DNA of 64,000 nt from the NCBI GenBank assembly GCA_020850995.1, contig JADZDP010000257.1:23431-87430 (forward strand), given 5' to 3'. The DNA is from Deltaproteobacteria bacterium (GTDB lineage Bacteria; Myxococcota; UBA727; VGSZ01). The position numbers and the translations under genes are program-made. Positions 59,501-64,000 of the stretch are shown piece by piece (positions within the stretch are counted from its first letter, which is position 1; each line of letters begins with the position of its first letter). The notes under the pieces were generated by a model, which saw nothing but the letters and a program-made list of their open reading frames with translations, ran no database searches and had not been told where the DNA came from.

Positions 59501-62500
59501 GGACCAGACCGACCATCACCTCCTTGGGCGACGCCCCGGTGGGTCTGCGCGTGGTCAGCACGATCACGAGCAAGGCGGGCCCCTTGGACCCGTCCGAGAC
59601 AATTCGACTTCAGTACGCTTCGTTCGTTCGGGATCGGGCCACACGAGAACCAATCGGCTTCGCGACTATCGTGTCGACGCACGATCCCGGGAGTGTCGAC
59701 GGCGTCGCCGGCCCGAGTGTCGCGGTCACTCGGGTATTCGACACCACTGAAGTCGTCAGTGGGGTGCCCGCACGCTTCCCGTTTCGTGGTCTGGTCTCTC
59801 GCCTGGTGACCGACGACGGCATCACGGCGTCCGATGAGGTGATTTTGCGGTCGGCGAAAGCCGTTGGTCCCGCTGCGCGGGTGCGCACCTTTGAGGTGCA
59901 GCGATCTGCGTGCCTCACAGGGCTCGTCTCCTGCGCAACCGCCGTCGAGGAGCAGGTGGTTGGTACGTACGGGTTCCCCAAGGAGGTCGTTGCAACTGAC
60001 CTTGAGGACCCATTAGATATCGCCACCACGAAGCTCGAATATCAACATCAGGTCGCAACCTGGAACCTCGGGCTCGTCACGAGCGAAATACTGTACGGAC
60101 GAACGGAGCGCTTCGATGGCAAATACGAGGGCGACGCACTGCTCGTGGCAACGAGTCGGAGCTACCTCACCGCTGGCCTCCTCCACACGGTCACGCGAGA
60201 GACCGAGGACGAGACGAAGTGCGCAAGCCAGCCGCCCGACCGCACGACCTACGCCTACAACGCGTATGGTCTCCTGACGCAGGCTGCGCGGGTCGGCAGG
60301 GTCGTCGACCTCAGCTACGACCCCGTCAACGTCTATCCGGAGACAACGACTATTGCTGCCGCCAATGTCCCGGTCATGTCGGAGCAGATCGAGCATGACC
60401 CTCGCACCGGCGCCGTTACTCGTCGCGTCGACCTCAATGGCCAGGTCTGGCGGAGCGAGGTCGACAGCCGAGGGAGGCCCCTCAAAGACTACCGCCCCGA
60501 CGGCAACACGATGCGCTCGATCACCTACATCGACGACGGGACGGCGCAACGCACCTCAATGACCGAGGCCTTCTTCATCGCGCCTGGGATTGCCGCGCAG
60601 CGCAAGACCGTCTTCGACGGCCACGGCCGGATGATCGCCATGGTGGAAGGGGACGCCACGAGCGGCTTTGCTCGTCGCAATCGCGTGACGCTCGATGGTT
60701 TCGGACGAGTGACGCACGCGTACCAGCCGCGCTACGTCGCCACGCTCGACACGACCGCAGCACCAGATGACGGACCAGGGAGCCGGAGCACGACGAGCTA
60801 CGACGGCTTCGATCGTACGACGCGGATCTCCACACCGGATGGCCGAATCACTGACTGGCTCTACGCGCCACGCGAGGTCTCGGTGATGAACCCGCGCGGC
60901 TATCTCACGGTGCAGGACCTCGACGCCCGCGGCGAGGTCGTGGTGTCGGCTGCCTACGACCTCGATGGCACATCTGTACTGGCGCTCAGCGAGCTGGTGC
61001 GCGACGGCCTGGGCCGGCTCGTTCGTGTTACAGACGCGGACGGCCTCGACCGTCGGCTCGCCTACGACCTCCGGGGTCGCCTCACCAACACGTCACTGCC
61101 GGCGGCACCCTCCGCCCTCATCGGCGCGAGGGCGATGTGCCACGACAACGATGACCAACTCGTGTCGTTGTCCACGGCCGCCGGGCGCCAGGTCACGATC
61201 GCGCGCGATGGATTCGGCCGGCCGACGACGGTCACTGCCGTGGCGCCGGGCGTCGTCGATGCGTTGGTGTCGTACGCCTACGATCACGTGTCGACCAATG
61301 GTCGCGGGCGCCTGCGTTCGAGGACGGACCGCGCGGGGGCCAGGGTGTATGCGTACGACAAAGACGGCCGCATCGACCGCGCCTCGTTTGTCGCCAGCTC
61401 AGAGGTCGAAGCGGGCTTCGACGCCATCGTGGAGTATGGCTACGACCTCCAAGGTCACCTCCTCGGCGTGAAGTTTGGCGGCGACCTGCCTGCCGTCACC
61501 ATCGGGTTCGAGCGCGACGACCTGGGCCGGATCCGCGAGGTCGACGACCAGGATGGTGTGGCGGTAGTGGAGTACGTCGACTACGACGCCTACGACCGGC
61601 CGACCTCTGCGCAGTTCAGCACGAGCGAGATCCTGTGGTCCTACGATCCACAGTCCGAGGCGCTCGTTCAGATCGACTCGATGCCCTACGCCAGCCTTGC
61701 GTTCTCGACGAGCGTGGCCGAGGCGATGAGTGCCGAGCAACCGGATGCGCGCAGTGGCGGGGCTGACGCCGCGCTCGAGAGCAGCGCTGGCGAGCTGCAA
61801 CCGGAGGAGCTCCTGCCTCCGATGGACGAGCTTGCGCCTCCGCTCGATCGTCCGTTGGAGTTGGTCAGCTACGAGGAAGTACCGCTTCTTTCAACCGACG
61901 AGGGGACCCCGCAGGAGCACCTGGTGCACGTCGGTGACGGGGCAGAGGCCGGTGGTGTTGCCAGCGACGCGGCACTTGTCGCCGCACCAGTCGCCTCACA
62001 GCTGTTGCAGGTGCGCTACGCGTACGACGACAACCTCAACATCACTTCGGAGCAGCGCTGGTTCTCGGATCCGAACATTCGAGAGCACAGCTACGATGGG
62101 CTCGATCGCCTGGTCTCGTCGCAGATCGCGGTGGAAGCTGGCGCTCAACGGCTCGAGCGATACCAGTACTCGCCGGCGGGGACGCTGCAGGCCGCTGCGG
62201 GACTGAGCTACAAGCCGGGCACCGGATCGACGTCGCCCGAGGCCATCGTGAGGGTCACGAGCGGCACGACAGTGGTGCGTGAGCTTGCCTACGATCTGGA
62301 CGGATTCGCGATCTCGGACACCGGTACGACGCTGAGCTACGACGGCCTCGGCTGTCTGGTGGAGGCGAATGCAGGCTCGTCACGCGTCACGCGCGTGTGT
62401 GACGACGATGGGCATGAGCTCTTCCGGAAGACGGTGCAAGGGTCGAAGACCCAGCGAGTGGTGGACCTCTTTGGCCTCGCGGAATACCGCCCAGACGCCG

Positions 62501-63546
62501 ACCGCATGGTGCTGCGCTTGAAGGTGAATGGCACCGCCATCGCCGAGGAGGCGTACAAGGCGTCCAACTCAAAGCCAACGCGAGTACCGGAGGACAGCAG
62601 CGTCGTGCACACCGACCTGCGAGGGTCGGTGCTCTTGACCACGCTCCCCGGAGATCCGCCGAAGATCGCTGGCGACGTGGACTACGACCCGTGGGGCGCG
62701 ACCATCGTGGGCGAGCACCCGCCGCTGCACCGCTTCATCGACGTCGAGCCGGACCTCTTCGGGTACTACGTGTTCGGCAAGAGGGTGTACTCGCCGACGC
62801 TGCGACGGTGGTTGAGCCCGGATCCGCTGGTGCTGGGCGATCCAGGGGTGGACGCGGCGACTGGGCGGCAGTTGGACCTGTACTCTTACGCCGCAAACAA
62901 CCCCGTCAAGCACACGGACCGGACGGGGATGCTCCCCGACGACAGCCCGGGATGGGATCGGCTCGCCGCCGCCCAGTTCGGTATGTCCGGTGGAGAGAAG
63001 GCGGCGCAGGGGCGATTGGCAGTGTCGATGATGCCGGCAGCCGGCGACTTCATCGCCGCGGCGATCTCGATCGGGGAGGCGATCCTGTCGCCGTCGATGG
63101 CGAACACGGAGACCGCGGGGTGGGACGCACTCGGTGCCGCGCTGCCGTTTGTCCCGGCGGTCGGCACCGTCAAGAAGGTGGGCGATGCAGCCGAGGCTGC
63201 GAATGATATTGGTAGGAAGCTTCCGGACAACGCGCTCGTGTGCAGAGGCGGCGCCTGCACAGCCGAAAGATTCTCGGGTGGCTCCGGCGCAACTCTCGAC
63301 GAGGCGGGCAAGCTGGATGGCGTCTCGGTGACCAGCGCGCCTGGGGCCTCGCTCGAAGGGCTTACGGTGGGCATCCCGAACAAGCAGGTTGGGGTGACGA
63401 CCGTAGGTGATGTCAGAGCAGCGGGCGGCGACGTGATTCCGAGCCCGACGAAGACGAACCCCGTGCATTGCACGTTGTGCGGCGTGACGCCGAAGAAGGC
63501 CGAGGAACTCTTCACGCCGACGGTGCCGAACCCGAACGCGCGATGA
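56581..63546 (+). CDS. Secreted SpvB/FG-GAP/RHS protein with variable C-terminal candidate toxin
   Basis: A 2321-residue protein with a signal peptide (SISTSLAWLLALGPMWPSAARA). Residues about 60-340 are an SpvB-type beta domain as in toxin-complex B proteins (GAFGTSIAIDVPPGRRGMTP). Residues about 420-910 carry five FG-GAP/calcium-loop motifs (VDADGLLDLL, VNADGLLDVV, VNADGLPDLV, INADGRVDLL, VDQDGLVDVL). Residues about 1200-2110 are RHS/YD repeats, closing in the core WLSPDPLVLGDPGVD, YSYAANNPVKHTDRTG, where the usual DPxG is DRTG. The last 207 residues are the variable part: a pre-toxin helical stretch, then a compact domain from LPDNALVCRGGACTAERF (residue 2214). Coupled to 55760; followed after 17 bp by a candidate immunity gene. 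Confidence 0.9.
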   Translation: MSWLKHVCRVSISTSLAWLLALGPMWPSAARADEPEALTFSEFTEAMAAAPREQGAATALKAREIPVDNRGAFGTSIAIDVPPGRRGMTPALAIAYSSGRTRQEGPIGVGFSLDVSSVRRSTANGYPLLERINGAAKYDDDAVGAFEGPTGRLVELDCELVPAECPPEANGRVFAPEIETAPIRYEYLPDASSGGYWVEYQPDGLRRYFGVRPSDGMAHRIQNGHGTFAWLLMDEVDRFGNAISYDYSGGPWSGGSTPQVAPVLRSIRWGGNNALGTAHLYSLVVDVSSTEAGGADFLSGGVRHLYRVTAIRVGKGSNATPEYWRYTPTFHTSPYTGRSLLESVARTATGEATANQQRWSFTYSGTLDQNGAAVDARWSSSEAPLANDVYSEGVCAGGGICMTYAFGYPSEEAAMNPPLMRSSQHFLDVDADGLLDLLYHPAHLRSPAAKVSSNASRHGTLPGVLSGSAYGGPLGLSLDYEYYQELSDIDGDGDADGISWPVTRGVRGGKIDPAVIDVRGICGDELFWNQCGDIDPLPPWGPWASETDLVLPGPGDNFSVSPQTVGIGAPPSCFELVEACVGGQGQQGVVSIGAPSEISGRVGAWGLSIDRNASRESAQTFTSATLQGWPDEVRAAVHFVHDPEHHTVTARPSRDFEAPFVDVNADGLLDVVLLKYRYLLPVGSRPLVKLFPNVWVADNEAFRAESEGVVSDFGSTAAAALAPGLRLYPEQMNPTVLLLDVNADGLPDLVRAATPTTSTCRNGHDVWLNRGSSWAAGGLGFTESWTASSSSLVGLGYLQNRSMRCASIDGPTEPGSGDRLPASAMALADINADGRVDLLFAGADDSRPNPGDPSRLWKKYFRNGRRGFATASFPSSFPTGVKFARGEMLRHLAPPDVGNTMGDLARLVDVDQDGLVDVLRPGLRNLSTGAQEVPPAWYRNVGDHPDYLVNVATSAGASTSVAYVTATAHGARQGTRPTITSLGDAPVGLRVVSTITSKAGPLDPSETIRLQYASFVRDRATREPIGFATIVSTHDPGSVDGVAGPSVAVTRVFDTTEVVSGVPARFPFRGLVSRLVTDDGITASDEVILRSAKAVGPAARVRTFEVQRSACLTGLVSCATAVEEQVVGTYGFPKEVVATDLEDPLDIATTKLEYQHQVATWNLGLVTSEILYGRTERFDGKYEGDALLVATSRSYLTAGLLHTVTRETEDETKCASQPPDRTTYAYNAYGLLTQAARVGRVVDLSYDPVNVYPETTTIAAANVPVMSEQIEHDPRTGAVTRRVDLNGQVWRSEVDSRGRPLKDYRPDGNTMRSITYIDDGTAQRTSMTEAFFIAPGIAAQRKTVFDGHGRMIAMVEGDATSGFARRNRVTLDGFGRVTHAYQPRYVATLDTTAAPDDGPGSRSTTSYDGFDRTTRISTPDGRITDWLYAPREVSVMNPRGYLTVQDLDARGEVVVSAAYDLDGTSVLALSELVRDGLGRLVRVTDADGLDRRLAYDLRGRLTNTSLPAAPSALIGARAMCHDNDDQLVSLSTAAGRQVTIARDGFGRPTTVTAVAPGVVDALVSYAYDHVSTNGRGRLRSRTDRAGARVYAYDKDGRIDRASFVASSEVEAGFDAIVEYGYDLQGHLLGVKFGGDLPAVTIGFERDDLGRIREVDDQDGVAVVEYVDYDAYDRPTSAQFSTSEILWSYDPQSEALVQIDSMPYASLAFSTSVAEAMSAEQPDARSGGADAALESSAGELQPEELLPPMDELAPPLDRPLELVSYEEVPLLSTDEGTPQEHLVHVGDGAEAGGVASDAALVAAPVASQLLQVRYAYDDNLNITSEQRWFSDPNIREHSYDGLDRLVSSQIAVEAGAQRLERYQYSPAGTLQAAAGLSYKPGTGSTSPEAIVRVTSGTTVVRELAYDLDGFAISDTGTTLSYDGLGCLVEANAGSSRVTRVCDDDGHELFRKTVQGSKTQRVVDLFGLAEYRPDADRMVLRLKVNGTAIAEEAYKASNSKPTRVPEDSSVVHTDLRGSVLLTTLPGDPPKIAGDVDYDPWGATIVGEHPPLHRFIDVEPDLFGYYVFGKRVYSPTLRRWLSPDPLVLGDPGVDAATGRQLDLYSYAANNPVKHTDRTGMLPDDSPGWDRLAAAQFGMSGGEKAAQGRLAVSMMPAAGDFIAAAISIGEAILSPSMANTETAGWDALGAALPFVPAVGTVKKVGDAAEAANDIGRKLPDNALVCRGGACTAERFSGGSGATLDEAGKLDGVSVTSAPGASLEGLTVGIPNKQVGVTTVGDVRAAGGDVIPSPTKTNPVHCTLCGVTPKKAEELFTPTVPNPNAR

Positions 63547-63563
63547 CTCTGCGCTGGTGACAC

Positions 63564-63824
63564 ATGACCGACGACGAACTCAAGGCAATTCGTTCTCGCT
63601 GCGACGCCGCAACACGCGGACCGTGGAAGGCATACGTTGAGGGTCGTGATCACGAAAGCGGATCAAGCTTCATTCGGACGGGCGGCGAAGCCCGTGGCGA
63701 GGACATCGAACTGTCGGGGGCGACGCCAGCTGACTATGACTTCATTGCCCATGCTCGGCAGGACGTACCTGCTCTCGTCGTTGAGGTTGCTCGTCTACGT
63801 CGCTTGCTCGGTGAAGCGCGGTGA
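63564..63824 (+). CDS. Small acidic protein, candidate immunity protein for the RHS toxin
   Basis: An 86-residue protein 17 bp after the RHS stop. It runs RSRCDAATRGPWKAYVEG, a Ser/Gly-rich middle, ELSGATPADYDFIAHARQ and DVPALVVEVARLRRLL. The ATRGPW and DFIAHARQDVPAL parts resemble the small Ea22/Ead-type proteins of phages and also small proteins I recall downstream of RHS genes. Position and size suit an immunity role; no experiment supports this. Third positions are less GC-rich than in the core genes of the window, consistent with recent acquisition. Confidence 0.65.
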   Translation: MTDDELKAIRSRCDAATRGPWKAYVEGRDHESGSSFIRTGGEARGEDIELSGATPADYDFIAHARQDVPALVVEVARLRRLLGEAR

Positions 63825-63842
63825 TGAGGGTCGATCTTCGGT

Positions 63843-64000
63843 TCAAGCCGCGCTCTGCTCGCCCTTCCTGAGGAATGCGTCAAGCGTGCGTATGACCGCC
63901 TCCTTGTCGCGCTTGCTGAGCTTCTCGAGGGCCTGGAGGCGGCGGACGAGGCGGCGGTCCTTGACGGGCGCCGGAGGCGCCACCCTCTTGGGCCCGGCGA
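63843..64000 (-). CDS. C-terminus of a protein running off the window, possibly XRE-type regulator
   Basis: Reading the minus strand, an open frame enters from the window edge and ends at TGA 63845-63843. The 51 visible codons end in KRDKEAVIRTLDAFLRKGEQS-Ala-Ala, preceded by LVRRLQALEKLS. This Leu/Lys/Arg-rich helix resembles the tails of small XRE-family helix-turn-helix proteins (LEKLSKRDREALLRTIDAF type). The DNA-binding part is beyond the edge, so the call is weak. It ends 18 bp from the candidate immunity gene. Confidence 0.5.
   Translation of the reverse strand, partial: AGPKRVAPPAPVKDRRLVRRLQALEKLSKRDKEAVIRTLDAFLRKGEQSAA

Overview
The window is uniformly GC-rich and densely coded. 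It fits a chromosomal segment of a myxobacterium-like (Myxococcota or former delta-proteobacterial) organism; this is an inference from style, with no rRNA or marker gene in view. The supporting features are several secreted cysteine-rich lipoproteins with long Glu-Gly (GEGEGE) linkers, an FHA-domain sigma-54 activator beside a second FHA protein, a membrane-fused spermidine-synthase-like protein, a calpain-type protease, a fused Memo-AMMECR1 gene beside its radical-SAM partner, and a large secreted SpvB/RHS protein. No rRNA, tRNA, CRISPR array or transposase gene was seen.

Layout. 0-6.7 kb: a polytopic membrane protein, a polyprenol-phosphate glycosyltransferase with a GtrA domain, a poly-Asp/GEGEGE lipoprotein, two related glycine-rich exported proteins and a hemerythrin-like protein. 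6.9-11.8 kb: a FecR protein overlapping a response regulator, an RRM RNA-binding protein, a sensor histidine kinase and moaC. 11.8-15.5 kb: two adjacent unknown proteins, then zapA. 15.5-21 kb: a C-type-lectin lipoprotein, a membrane protein, the FHA/sigma-54 regulator, an FHA protein and a beta-carbonic anhydrase. 21-27.5 kb: a tightly coupled run of a GT5-like glycosyltransferase, a PLP aldolase/deaminase-like protein, an M19 dipeptidase-like protein with altered metal ligands, and an aldehyde dehydrogenase. 27.5-35.7 kb: an FGE-like lipoprotein, a methyltransferase, a small cytosolic protein, an SRPBCC protein, a GT-C-like membrane protein, a spermidine-synthase-like protein and a fasciclin protein. 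36-45.7 kb: a second GEGEGE lipoprotein, a two-gene operon (helical-repeat protein plus HD-domain protein), an ArnT-like transferase, rsmB and membrane proteins. 45.7-55.4 kb: an internally triplicated lipoprotein, an unknown protein, an App1-like HAD protein, a calpain-like protease, the Memo-AMMECR1/radical-SAM pair and a methyltransferase. 55.7-64 kb: a PPC-like secreted protein translationally coupled to a 2321-residue SpvB/FG-GAP/RHS protein with a variable C-terminal domain, a small candidate immunity gene, and the C-terminus of a possible regulator running off the window.

The most unusual thing in the window is a family of about 162-bp non-coding elements, present four times (1994-2155, 14821-14981, 29673-29834, 55419-55580). 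Each has long inverted terminal arms, a central hairpin and two conserved blocks that lie outside both stems. One copy has entirely different arm and hairpin sequences that still pair, so pairing itself appears to be conserved. All four lie between divergent genes and end 10-36 bp from a start codon. This looks like a structured-RNA or MITE-like family that I cannot match to a named class.
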